Assembly: GCA_016783665.1 (NCBI GenBank)
Contig: JADHWC010000005.1
Span: 1-53,214, forward strand
Length of the DNA: 53,214 bases
Direction of reading: 5' to 3'
Origin: Fidelibacterota bacterium
GTDB lineage: Bacteria > Fidelibacterota > UBA2242
The position numbers were made by a program, and so were the translations under genes. Position 1 is the stretch's first letter. Every line of letters starts with the position of its first letter. This document shows, in pieces, positions 40,645-48,793 of this stretch. The notes beneath the pieces are model-generated. The model did not search any database. It was given only the letters and a program-made list of their open reading frames with translations, and was not told the DNA's origin.

Positions 40645-41681
40645 GTTTAGAGCGATATCCACAAAAAATACTGATAATCCGTTTGAGTTCGCTGGGCGAT
40701 ATTGTATTCTTAACGCCTATTTTCAAGGTACTGCGTAGTAAATTTCCGGACGCCAGAATCGATTTCCTGACAAAAGTGGAATTTCAGCCATTACTTCAGC
40801 ATAATCCCTTTATATCGAATGTCCTGACCTTTGACTCTGACGGAGGATTTCCCGGGTGGCGCGAGCTCTGTCGCGAATTAGCATGTGGAGGCTATGATCT
40901 GTACATCGACATGCACAATTCTATTCGCAGCAGGGTTCTTGGTTATTATTTACGGAAGATTCCACATCTTCGGTTCTTAAAACCGCGATTGAAACGATTT
41001 TTGTTGTTCTATTTTTATATAAACCTGTTTCCGGAAAATTTCACTGTTCTAAATGAATATATGAAAGTCCTCGAACCTTTGGGTATATCCGGTGATTCAT
41101 TGGTTCCTGAAATCTACCTGAATGACTTAGCCACTCAGCGGGCTGAAGAATTATTACGAGAGCGGGGAGTTACGAAACCTTTCGTCGTGATGTTGCCTGT
41201 TGCAGCCTGGAAAAACAAGCGCTATCCTCTTGAAAAGTACCGGGAGCTTGCTAAATGCATTTATGATACATACACTATTCCTGTTGTTTGGCTGGGTGGA
41301 AAGAAAGATCACTATTTAGCTGAATTATCTGATCTGAACAGTGGGAGTAATATTTCCTTGATCGGTGAAGCTACGTTGGAAGAATCCATTGCCGTTTTGG
41401 CGAAAAGTACACTTGTAATTGGTAATGATACGGGTTTAAGTTATGCCGCTGAAGCGGTGCAGACGCCACTGATCGTCATTTTGGGACCAACTTCACGGGA
41501 GACGGGGGCAGGAGCGTATAGTGATAAAAGTCGATCAATCGAACAGCAGCTCTGCTGCCGTCCCTGTTCTCAAAAAGGAGACCGGAGATGTTACCGGAAA
41601 CAGCAGTACTGTCTGGAAAACAGTTCTATGGAGGAAGTTTTTAGGGCAGTAGAATCTGTCTTAAACGATATCGTGGCATGA
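40641..41681 (+). CDS. Glycosyltransferase family 9 (heptosyltransferase-like)
   Basis: 346 residues, TTG start overlapping the prior stop. RLSSLGDIVFLTPI at the N-terminus, VVMLPVAAWKNKRYPLEKY, the nucleotide-sugar site VIGNDTGLSYAAEAVQTPLIVILGPT, and a C-terminal cysteine group (CCRPCSQ...CYRKQQYC) common in LPS core heptosyltransferases. Neighbour of waaA, so the role in LPS inner core is likely. Confidence 0.93.
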   Translation: MSLERYPQKILIIRLSSLGDIVFLTPIFKVLRSKFPDARIDFLTKVEFQPLLQHNPFISNVLTFDSDGGFPGWRELCRELACGGYDLYIDMHNSIRSRVLGYYLRKIPHLRFLKPRLKRFLLFYFYINLFPENFTVLNEYMKVLEPLGISGDSLVPEIYLNDLATQRAEELLRERGVTKPFVVMLPVAAWKNKRYPLEKYRELAKCIYDTYTIPVVWLGGKKDHYLAELSDLNSGSNISLIGEATLEESIAVLAKSTLVIGNDTGLSYAAEAVQTPLIVILGPTSRETGAGAYSDKSRSIEQQLCCRPCSQKGDRRCYRKQQYCLENSSMEEVFRAVESVLNDIVA

Positions 41682-42958
41682 CAATATTCTGGATTATCAT
41701 ATACAACATCATTTTTGTACCTCTGGCGTTTCTTGCGCTCCAGATTCTGACGCTCTTTAATGACAAGATAAAAGAGGGAATTAAGGGACGAAAAATCACC
41801 TGGTACGACCTGAAACGATTTCGTCAGAAACACCCCAATAAACCGGTCTTTCTGGTCCATTCGGCTTCTCTGGGGGAGTTTGAACAGGCAAAGCCGGTTA
41901 TTCGGGGATTAAACGCTGTTCGCCCGGATGTGCTGATTGTTGCAAGTTTTACATCACCAAGTGGTTTCAGCCATGCGGAACGGATGTCGGAAGTGGATCT
42001 GATGATTTATCTGCCGTTCGACAGTTTCTTGGGAACACGGCGATTTATCCAGAAACTCAAACCACAAAAGATCATTTTTGTCACATACGAGTTGTGGCCC
42101 AATTTGATCCTAAATGCCAAACGGCACCATGTTTTAACTTATTTAATGTCGGCAAGAATACGGCAGAAAAGCACAAAATTCAGTCCTTTAGTACGCGGCT
42201 TTTTCCGGGAGTTATATCGATCTCTTGATTATATTTTTGCTGTTTCGGAGAAGGACCGCTTGTCTGTCAAAAAATTGATCGGAAGTGTTCAGATCAAATT
42301 ACTGACACTCGGAGATACACGTTATGATCAGGTCGTTGAACGGGCGCGGAGCAGAATAACGAATCAAATTCCACGGCTGTTTGACGAAGATTTTGTTTTT
42401 ATTATCGGCAGTATCTGGCCTCAGGACGCCAGGCATCTGCTGCCGGCGGCGGTTGAAATTTTTAAAAAATTCAATCATTTTCGATGTATCATAGCACCAC
42501 ATGAACCGAATGAGTACGCGTTGGAAAGTTTTGAAGATTACTTTAAAGGCGAAGGAATTTCTTACCTACGGTTTAGCCGGACACAAAAAAGACCTGTCGG
42601 TGAACGCATTGTTTTGATAGATAAAGTCGGGATTTTAGCGGAGCTGTATCACCAGGCGAACCTGGCATTTATTGGCGGAGGATTCCGCGGCTCGATCCAT
42701 AATGTCATGGAACCGGCAGTGGCTGGATTGCCCGTATTATTCGGACCTGATTACCACAATTCAAGAGAGGCAGAATTATTGATTGAGGCAGGCGGCGGCT
42801 TCTCCTGTGATACTGGTAAATGCCTTTTGAAACATATCAAGACATTCATTAAAGATCAAAAAGCCTATGAAGAGGCGTCTTATTCGGCGCGCAAAGTCAT
42901 CTGGGATAATATGGGAGCTTCGGCAAGAACAGTAAAAGAGATATTGGAGAATGATTGA
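41678..42958 (+). CDS. waaA: Kdo transferase
   Basis: 426 residues. Adds 3-deoxy-D-manno-octulosonate to lipid A. N-terminal anchor helix (~2-24), VHSASLGEFEQAKPVIRGL (catalytic Glu), YELWPNLI, LTLGDTRYDQV, IGSIWPQDARHLLPA and GGGFRGSIHNVMEPAVAGLPVLFG are the family marks. It proves that the organism builds lipid A-Kdo. Overlaps both neighbours by four bases. Confidence 0.95.
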   Translation: MTIFWIIIYNIIFVPLAFLALQILTLFNDKIKEGIKGRKITWYDLKRFRQKHPNKPVFLVHSASLGEFEQAKPVIRGLNAVRPDVLIVASFTSPSGFSHAERMSEVDLMIYLPFDSFLGTRRFIQKLKPQKIIFVTYELWPNLILNAKRHHVLTYLMSARIRQKSTKFSPLVRGFFRELYRSLDYIFAVSEKDRLSVKKLIGSVQIKLLTLGDTRYDQVVERARSRITNQIPRLFDEDFVFIIGSIWPQDARHLLPAAVEIFKKFNHFRCIIAPHEPNEYALESFEDYFKGEGISYLRFSRTQKRPVGERIVLIDKVGILAELYHQANLAFIGGGFRGSIHNVMEPAVAGLPVLFGPDYHNSREAELLIEAGGGFSCDTGKCLLKHIKTFIKDQKAYEEASYSARKVIWDNMGASARTVKEILEND

Positions 42959-43641
42959 GAATTCAATTAAGCGGTTTGGATTTTCAGTATAAAGTCGTAC
43001 AACAATTATTTCGGAATATCAATTTGTCCATTCCGCTTCAACGCCGGGTTGTAATTACCGGGGATAGCGGCTCCGGAAAGACGTCGCTTGTTAAACTTAT
43101 CTCCGGACTCCTGAAACCGGATAAAGGACAGATTATTTTCGAGATTAATGGCGCTGCTCAACAGGATATTCATTTCGGCTATCTCTTTCAAAATCCGGAT
43201 GATCAGTTTGTCCATTTTAATATTGAGCGAGAGCTCGCCTTTAATCTTGAAAATCGTGGTATGAGTTCCGCTGGAATGCAAGTGAAGGCTACTGAAACGC
43301 TCGAAGAGATTGATTTAATTGACAGAAAATCTGATTCGCCCAATAGCTTGTCCGGCGGTGAGAAGCAACGGCTGGCGCTGGCGGGTATGATGATCACGCA
43401 ACCGGATATTCTGATCATGGATGAACCCTGTTCCTTTCTGGATATTTTTGCACAAATTCGGCTTTATAAAAAAATTGACATGCTTGGAAAGCAGGGTGTA
43501 AGTATTATTTGGATCAGTCAGGAAACACATGAGATTCGTATGGCGGATTATGTGATTGCATTGGATCAGGGACAGGTTATTTATAGAGGAAACAGTTCGG
43601 AATACCTGAAAATATTCAGGGACAGTGACTATGAAACCTGA
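42955..43641 (+). CDS. ECF-type ABC transporter ATPase (EcfA-like 1)
   Basis: 228 residues, TTG start overlapping waaA. Walker A GDSGSGKTS, the ECF-typical Q-loop FQNPDDQFVHFNIERELAFNLEN, signature LSGGEKQRLALAG, Walker B ILIMDEPCSFLD, and switch-His replaced by the SQETHE segment. Together with the next gene it makes the A/A' pair that powers vitamin or metal uptake; no EcfT membrane subunit is nearby. Confidence 0.88.
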   Translation: MRIQLSGLDFQYKVVQQLFRNINLSIPLQRRVVITGDSGSGKTSLVKLISGLLKPDKGQIIFEINGAAQQDIHFGYLFQNPDDQFVHFNIERELAFNLENRGMSSAGMQVKATETLEEIDLIDRKSDSPNSLSGGEKQRLALAGMMITQPDILIMDEPCSFLDIFAQIRLYKKIDMLGKQGVSIIWISQETHEIRMADYVIALDQGQVIYRGNSSEYLKIFRDSDYET

Positions 43642-44404
43642 GCTGGATATTCAAGTATCAAATATTGCGTACCGCTTTCAGCCGGAAAGCTCGTTTAATC
43701 TGGCGATCGGGGATTTGAAACACCGGTTTGACGGTGCGCTGGGAATGTACGGTTTATCCGGATCCGGGAAAACGACGTTTAGTAAGATCCTGGCGGGAAT
43801 CGTCAAACCACAGATCGGCGATCTTCATTTTTCATTCAAAAACGGAGCGGTCGAGCCACCGAAAATTTTGTACTCGCCGCAATTTCCGGAGAAGATATTT
43901 CTGGGAGTGAGAGTCAGTGATACCGTTCAACAAATTGTCGCTCAAAATCCGTTAAAAACCGATTTGCATGAGCATATAAATTTTTATCTCGATCTTTTCT
44001 TAATGAGCTATGATTCCATCAAGGCGAAATGCGGTTTTGAACTCAGCGGAGGCGAGCTCAGGCGCTTTGCAATATCTCTGAGCCTTGCGATGTCCCCGGA
44101 TCTACTGATCCTGGACGAACCCACGATCGGGATGGGACATAAGGGGAAAAATCAGCTGTATTCCGTTCTGGAAGATTTTCAACGGCAGCATCACGTTCTG
44201 ATTGTTTCGCATGATTTTGAATTGATCCGAAAAACATGCAAACATTTTTGGATATTACACCGGGGAAGTCTTATTTTTAATGGTAATTTGATTGAGTTGG
44301 ATTCTCAACATGATATAAAAAAACAGGTGGGAATTCATTTATTTGAGATGTATTTTCACAGATCGATAAGACAATTGAGGGGTCAAAGGAATTTTAAAAA
44401 GTAA
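43631..44404 (+). CDS. ECF-type ABC transporter ATPase (EcfA-like 2)
   Basis: 257 residues from the ATG at 43631 (a GTG two codons upstream would extend the overlap with the prior gene). Walker A GLSGSGKTT, diverged Q-loop SPQFPEKIFLGVRVSDTVQ, signature ELSGGELRRFAISL, Walker B LLILDEPTIGMG and switch LIVSHDFELI. Companion of the preceding ATPase. The membrane (T) and substrate (S) subunits must be elsewhere. 22 bp precede the pgsA-ftsY start. Confidence 0.88.
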   Translation: MKPELDIQVSNIAYRFQPESSFNLAIGDLKHRFDGALGMYGLSGSGKTTFSKILAGIVKPQIGDLHFSFKNGAVEPPKILYSPQFPEKIFLGVRVSDTVQQIVAQNPLKTDLHEHINFYLDLFLMSYDSIKAKCGFELSGGELRRFAISLSLAMSPDLLILDEPTIGMGHKGKNQLYSVLEDFQRQHHVLIVSHDFELIRKTCKHFWILHRGSLIFNGNLIELDSQHDIKKQVGIHLFEMYFHRSIRQLRGQRNFKK

Positions 44405-44426
44405 AGTCAGACAAAAATATGAATCT

Positions 44427-45881
44427 ATGCATCCTGATCGTGTCGTAACACTTTCAAATGTGATTTCCATATTGCGGGCATTTATGGCATTGCCTATCCT
44501 GTATTTTCTGCGGGAAGGAAAAGGGGATATTGCGCTGATATTTATTTTGATTGCCATTATTTCCGACGTTCTCGATGGCTGGCTTGCGCGAATCAGTAAT
44601 GAAATTACCGATATAGGAAAGATTCTGGACCCTGTTGCAGACAAAGTAGTGATTTTCAGTGTAATGCTATACCTCATGTTCGCGGATAGAATGCCGGCAT
44701 ATTTCTTTCTATTGTTGGCGGTTCGCGATCTTACTATTGTATTAATGGGAGTATATCTGCTGAATAACCGTAAGATCGCTCCCTATGCAAATAAACTTGG
44801 TAAAATCGCAGTTACTTTTACTTCTGCGACTGTTCTGGCATTTATTTATTCCGATATTGCCCATAATTGGGTTTTGCTGATCATGTGGATTACTATATTC
44901 TTTCTTCTGATCTCTTGGGTCCAGTATTGCCACTTCTTCGTCAGTCAGATTACCAGGGCTAAAAAAAAAACAGCAGTATCTGAACGATCCTCAAAACTTT
45001 CCAAAGGTCTGAAAAAAACCGAAAGCAGTATCGCGTCACGGATACCTCTTTTAGGTAAATTTTTTCGTATTAACAGTGATATGTTGACGTCGATTGAAGA
45101 AACGTTGATAGCTTCCGACCTGGGTGTTGACCTGACTGAAACTCTTATTGACAGGCTTAAAAATGTTGACCGGAAAGAGGCGGAAAAATTAGAAGATATT
45201 TTAAAATCCGAAATGAAATCGCTAATTAAAACCGATGAAGATATTCCCGATACGGATGCCAAACCGAGGGTTATGTTATTCGTAGGCGTGAATGGAACGG
45301 GGAAAACAACCAGCATCGGAAAACTCGCGCGAAAATTCACGTCGGAAGAAAAAAAGGTATTAATAGTTGCGGCGGATACGTTTCGTGCAGCTGCTTATGA
45401 CCAGCTCAAGGTATGGGCAGCCCGCGCTGATGCGGATTTTATGGGAAATCCAAAGGGGAAAGATCCGTCTTCAATCGCCTACGACGCAATTAAATCAGCC
45501 TTTGCAAAAGGACACGATATTGTCATGATCGATACAGCCGGTCGGCTTCATACCAGATCTAATCTGATGAATGAACTTGCCAAGATTAAGCGGGTTATCA
45601 CAAAACTGATTCCCGATGGGCCTCACGATATCTGGCTTGTTCTGGACGCTAATACGGGTCAAAACGGTATTATTCAGGCACAGGAATTCATGAACGCCGT
45701 GGGTGTAACGGGTATTATTTTGACCAAACTGGACGGTACGGCAAAAGGCGGCGTTGTTTTAGCCATTCACCATAAATTGAGCATTCCTATTCGTTATTTG
45801 GGAGTTGGAGAACAAATCGACGATCTGATTGAATTTGATCCGAATAGTTTTATTGACGCTTTGCTTACTGATAATAATTAA
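44427..45881 (+). CDS. Fusion: CDP-alcohol phosphatidyltransferase (PgsA-like) + SRP receptor GTPase FtsY
   Basis: 484 residues in one frame. Residues 1-178 are a full PgsA-sized phosphatidyltransferase: the class motif D47xxD50-G51-xx-A54-R55-x8-G64-xxx-D68-xxx-D72 is perfect, with several membrane helices to ~172. Residues ~185-484 are a full FtsY NG domain: SKLSKGLKKTESS (first N-domain helix), IEETLIASDLGVD, Walker A GVNGTGKTT (287-295), DTFRAAAYDQL, DTAGRLH, TKLDGTAKGG and the YLGVGEQIDDLIEFD closing motif. FtsY usually has an acidic/amphipathic A-domain for membrane contact; here an integral phospholipid enzyme takes that place. The join is a run of ten A (44961-44970, codons 179-182). 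One base more or less would stop PgsA within 16 codons and leave the FtsY half with no ATG/GTG/TTG before Met219. Product lipid (PG-phosphate versus other) not certain. Confidence 0.9.
   Translation: MHPDRVVTLSNVISILRAFMALPILYFLREGKGDIALIFILIAIISDVLDGWLARISNEITDIGKILDPVADKVVIFSVMLYLMFADRMPAYFFLLLAVRDLTIVLMGVYLLNNRKIAPYANKLGKIAVTFTSATVLAFIYSDIAHNWVLLIMWITIFFLLISWVQYCHFFVSQITRAKKKTAVSERSSKLSKGLKKTESSIASRIPLLGKFFRINSDMLTSIEETLIASDLGVDLTETLIDRLKNVDRKEAEKLEDILKSEMKSLIKTDEDIPDTDAKPRVMLFVGVNGTGKTTSIGKLARKFTSEEKKVLIVAADTFRAAAYDQLKVWAARADADFMGNPKGKDPSSIAYDAIKSAFAKGHDIVMIDTAGRLHTRSNLMNELAKIKRVITKLIPDGPHDIWLVLDANTGQNGIIQAQEFMNAVGVTGIILTKLDGTAKGGVVLAIHHKLSIPIRYLGVGEQIDDLIEFDPNSFIDALLTDNN
44961..44970 (+). 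other. A10 homopolymer at the PgsA/FtsY junction
   Basis: Ten consecutive A residues read AAA AAA AAA A in frame 0, encoding Lys179-181 and the first base of Thr182. It is a classic slippage site for RNA polymerase and ribosome. A +1 slip ends after NSSI; a -1 slip ends after about 16 codons. Either would release a PgsA of normal length. Confidence 0.9.
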
Positions 45882-45898
45882 AATAGATCCTTTAATAT

Positions 45899-47191
45899 AT
45901 GTCTGAAAAATCGTTTTCGATCATATCGCTTGGATGTCCGAAAAATACAGTCGATTCGGAAGTGCTGAAAGGATATCTCGAAAAGTTGGGTTATAACTAT
46001 CTTCAAGAACCGGAAGATGCGGATATCATTATCATAAACACCTGCGGTTTCATTGATTCGGCAAAAGAAGAATCGGTAGAAACTATCCTGGAAACAGTCG
46101 AATTAAAGAAGACAGATCCAGGTAAAAAAATCCTCATAACCGGTTGTCTGTCCCAACGCTATCCCGAGCAGCTACGAATCGAACTCCCGGAAGTGGATGG
46201 AATATTTGGAATTGACTCATGGGACAAAGTAATCGAAAATATTGTTGAAACTTCCGAACCCTGTGAAGATGTGGAACGAATCCGGTCGCTGCTGACTCCG
46301 GGACATTTTGCTTATCTGAAAATTGCGGAAGGGTGTGATAACAGCTGCAGTTTTTGTTCGATTCCCCTGATCCGGGGTCAACAGAAAAGCCGGAGCGTGG
46401 ACAGTTTATTGCGGGAGGCTGAATACTTAAGCCAAAAAGGTGTGCAGGAGCTTATCCTGATTGCCCAGGATTTGACCCGCTATGGATCGGACCTTCCATC
46501 AAGACCTGATCTATTCACATTTTTGCAGGAACTGCTGCCGATGAAATTATTTCCATGGGTTCGCTTATTGTATGCAAACCCGGATTTCTGGAATACAAAA
46601 TTAAACGCTCTTTTTCAAAAGTATCCGGAATTATGCCCATATCTCGACATACCGGTCCAGCATGCTTCACCACGAATATTGAAGTTGATGGAGCGGGGAT
46701 ATGATATTCGGAAGATCAAAAAGAAATTGCTTCGGCTCAGGCAGGAAGTTCCCACAATTGCGCTAAGAACATCCGTTATGGTGGGATTCCCGTCGGAAAG
46801 TGACGATGATTTCAATATGTTGCTGGATTTTATTGAAGATGTTCGATTCGAGCGCTTGGGAGTGTTTACCTATTCGCAGGAAGAGGATACCAAAGCTGCG
46901 GAATTGACGGATAATATTTCACCCGAGGAAAAAGAACGCCGCAAAGATATCGTGATGCAGATACAGTGGTCGATTGCACGGGAGTTCGCCGCTTCAAAAG
47001 TCGGGCAGAAAATTGATGTGATTGTTGAAGGGCAGGAGGCAGGCGGATTCCTTGGCAGGACAGTCTGGGACGCTCCGGAAATTGATGGCTTTGTAAGAAT
47101 CCATAGTGAAAAAGCGCTTGAAATTGGCAAGTTTTACAAGGTGAAAATTGATAGTGTCGAAGAGTTGGATTTGGTTGGTAAGGTCGTTTAA
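45899..47191 (+). CDS. rimO: Ribosomal protein S12 methylthiotransferase
   Basis: 430 residues. Radical SAM enzyme that adds a methylthio group to an Asp of S12. N-terminal MTTase domain with three cluster cysteines (LGCPKNTVDSE, NTCGFIDSAKEES, TGCLSQRY), radical SAM CDNSCSFCSIPLIRGQQKSR, YLDIPVQHASPRILKLMERGY and C-terminal TRAM domain (from ~370). RimO rather than MiaB because of CGFIDSAKEES and the IPxxRG pattern. Its stop codon lies inside a perfect REP hairpin. Confidence 0.96.
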   Translation: MSEKSFSIISLGCPKNTVDSEVLKGYLEKLGYNYLQEPEDADIIIINTCGFIDSAKEESVETILETVELKKTDPGKKILITGCLSQRYPEQLRIELPEVDGIFGIDSWDKVIENIVETSEPCEDVERIRSLLTPGHFAYLKIAEGCDNSCSFCSIPLIRGQQKSRSVDSLLREAEYLSQKGVQELILIAQDLTRYGSDLPSRPDLFTFLQELLPMKLFPWVRLLYANPDFWNTKLNALFQKYPELCPYLDIPVQHASPRILKLMERGYDIRKIKKKLLRLRQEVPTIALRTSVMVGFPSESDDDFNMLLDFIEDVRFERLGVFTYSQEEDTKAAELTDNISPEEKERRKDIVMQIQWSIAREFAASKVGQKIDVIVEGQEAGGFLGRTVWDAPEIDGFVRIHSEKALEIGKFYKVKIDSVEELDLVGKVV

Positions 47192-47223
47192 ACCTGTCAG
47201 GTTTTGGAAACCTGACAGGTTTA
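47189..47223. repeat. Perfect REP hairpin overlapping the rimO stop
   Basis: TAAACCTGTCAGGTTT (47189-47204), loop TGG, AAACCTGACAGGTTTA (47208-47223): 16-bp perfect stem. Its first three bases are the rimO stop codon TAA. Same CCTGNCAGG core and flanking TTTA as the repeats around the RAYT gene 44 kb away. May also work as terminator, although no T-run follows. Confidence 0.9.
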
Positions 47224-47373
47224 GAGGTAGCGCTATTGACGACATTGATTTGATTGGAACGGTGGATGAATGATCAGTTAAACTTGACAATCAAATCTTT
47301 AATGATTATACTCTGAAGCAATGATTAAAGAAATGGAAAATGGGTTCATAATTTTGTCTATAGAGAAAACTTT

Positions 47374-47449
47374 AAGTTTCTTGATTAAGAAACTTTCTGA
47401 AAAAGTTTCTGCATGGAGAAACTTGTTTCTAGATAGAGAAACCTGTTTC
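47374..47449. repeat. Cluster of four GAAAC/GTTTC hairpins
   Basis: Within the 353-bp gap after rimO: AAGTTTCTT/AAGAAACTT (47374-47382/47387-47395), then AGAAACTTT with AAAGTTTCT (47402-47410), AGAAAC/GTTTCT (47417-47422/47425-47430) and AGAAAC/GTTTC (47437-47442/47445-47449). The GTTTC and GAAAC units alternate, so several mutually exclusive folds are possible. The rest of the gap holds nothing recognised. Confidence 0.75.
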
Positions 47450-47544
47450 AAGCGTAAATGTGCAGTATAAACGTATGTTATGTGTATAAAAAATATTCGA
47501 AATTACCACTTGACTAATTTATAATTAAATATTGAGGTGATGAT

Positions 47545-48522
47545 ATGCCTAAACATGAATTAGAAGAAATCGTAACTGCTATTAAAGAAAACGAAGAAGA
47601 ATTTAAAATGACTTCAAGAGACCTAATTCATTTATTTGATTGTGAAAAACGAACGAAAGGAAATCAGGCATTAATAAATAAATATCTTGATGATAACAAA
47701 TTAGAAACATGTCCTGATTATAGATCTGCTTGGATCGACAGTGAAATTATTTTACGACATAAAAAGAAAGCGAAAAGTAAGAACGAAATTGATCCGATAC
47801 AAAGAATCAAAATTTTACCAGCTGCAAATAAAGAACCTGTTACAATTAAAAAAGATGCAGAATTAAAAGAAGCCGTTACTTTAATGATGATGAATAATTT
47901 TTCTCAATTACCCGTATTAAATGGGCCTAGAAATATTGTTGGCGTAATAACATGGGAAACAATTGGGATTGGTATTACTAATGGTCTCATTTCTTCAAAA
48001 ATTAGTGATTATATATCCCCGGAAATTACTATTTTAGATTACGATACTCCTCTTTTAGAGGCGATTTCAACTGTGATACAAAAAGAGTTTGTCGTTGTTC
48101 AGAAATCAGATAGAAGTATTTGTGGTATTGTTACAGTAGCAGATATAAGTGAACAATTTTTAACTTTGACAGAGCCTTTTCTATTATTAGAACAAATAGA
48201 AAATCATATACGTCAGATATTAGATGGAAAGTTTTTAATTGAAGAGCTTAAGAATCTATGTCCTAGCGATATTACAGATAGGGAGGTTGAGCATATTGAT
48301 GATCTAAATTTTGGAGATTATATAAGATTAATAGAAAAGCCAGATAATTGGGAAAGATTGAAACTTACTATTGATAGAACCCATTTTATTAAACAACTAG
48401 ATAAAGTTAGAAAAATCCGAAATGATATAATGCATTTTGATCCAGAAGGTATTACCCAAATACAGAGAGAAGATTTAATAAAAATGTCAAAATTCTTAAC
48501 TGAAATAAGAAAATATAGTTAA
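47545..48522 (+). CDS. CBS-pair protein with C-terminal HEPN-like domain
   Basis: 325 residues. N-terminal ~75 residues helical (TSRDLIHLFDCEKRTKGN), of unknown type. A CBS pair covers ~95-215: LKEAVTLMMMNNFSQLPVLNG...NIVGVITWETIG and LLEAISTVIQKEFVVVQKSDRSICGIVTVADI. The C-terminal ~110 residues are helical and end with KVRKIRNDIMHFDPEGI; R292-x4-H297 fits the catalytic R-x4-6-H motif of HEPN ribonucleases (Swt1-like types). CBS pairs bind adenine nucleotides, so nucleotide-gated RNA cutting is a guess. AT-rich, first gene of the cassette-like region, followed after ten bases by E2. Confidence 0.75.
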   Translation: MPKHELEEIVTAIKENEEEFKMTSRDLIHLFDCEKRTKGNQALINKYLDDNKLETCPDYRSAWIDSEIILRHKKKAKSKNEIDPIQRIKILPAANKEPVTIKKDAELKEAVTLMMMNNFSQLPVLNGPRNIVGVITWETIGIGITNGLISSKISDYISPEITILDYDTPLLEAISTVIQKEFVVVQKSDRSICGIVTVADISEQFLTLTEPFLLLEQIENHIRQILDGKFLIEELKNLCPSDITDREVEHIDDLNFGDYIRLIEKPDNWERLKLTIDRTHFIKQLDKVRKIRNDIMHFDPEGITQIQREDLIKMSKFLTEIRKYS

Positions 48523-48532
48523 TGTATTGTTC

Positions 48533-48665
48533 ACATAACCATTGGCTGCACCTAACAGCGAAAGCTGTTCGATGAATTTAGAGATTGAGGAGTTTTTGAA
48601 AGATTTAAGAATAAAAATAGATAGCTGTTTTCCGTTCAGCGTGGCTGAGCGTTGCCCGTTATCTA
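48533..48665 (+). repeat. attC-like palindromic element E2
   Basis: Starts ACATAACC ten bases after the CBS gene stop, has ACCTAAC (fits RYYYAAC), the 16-mer AACAGCGAAAGCTGTT (48554-48569) shared exactly with E1, then CGATGA, and ends CAGCGTGGCTGAGCGTTGCCCGTTATC. The AAGCTGTTCGATGA 14-mer (48562-48575) recurs in E3. The two ends are only partly complementary. The rest of the gap to 48793 is AT-rich with no ORF. Confidence 0.55.
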
Positions 48666-48793
48666 AGAAAATCACAGTCGAACATATTAAATATGTGTAT
48701 TCAAGATATAACTAATAAAATCAAAAATTATATTTTGAGAATATAACAATAGTCTGTAAGACGTTAACTAAAATACTAAAATGGAGGTTTGAA

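Noticed and set aside
43631..44404. Complete ECF transporter operon
   Set aside because: Neither EcfT nor an S-component occurs between waaA and rimO; the next gene is the pgsA-ftsY fusion.
47374..47449. CRISPR array from GAAAC/GTTTC units
   Set aside because: Units are only 6-10 bases long, alternate in orientation and have 2-12 base spacers.
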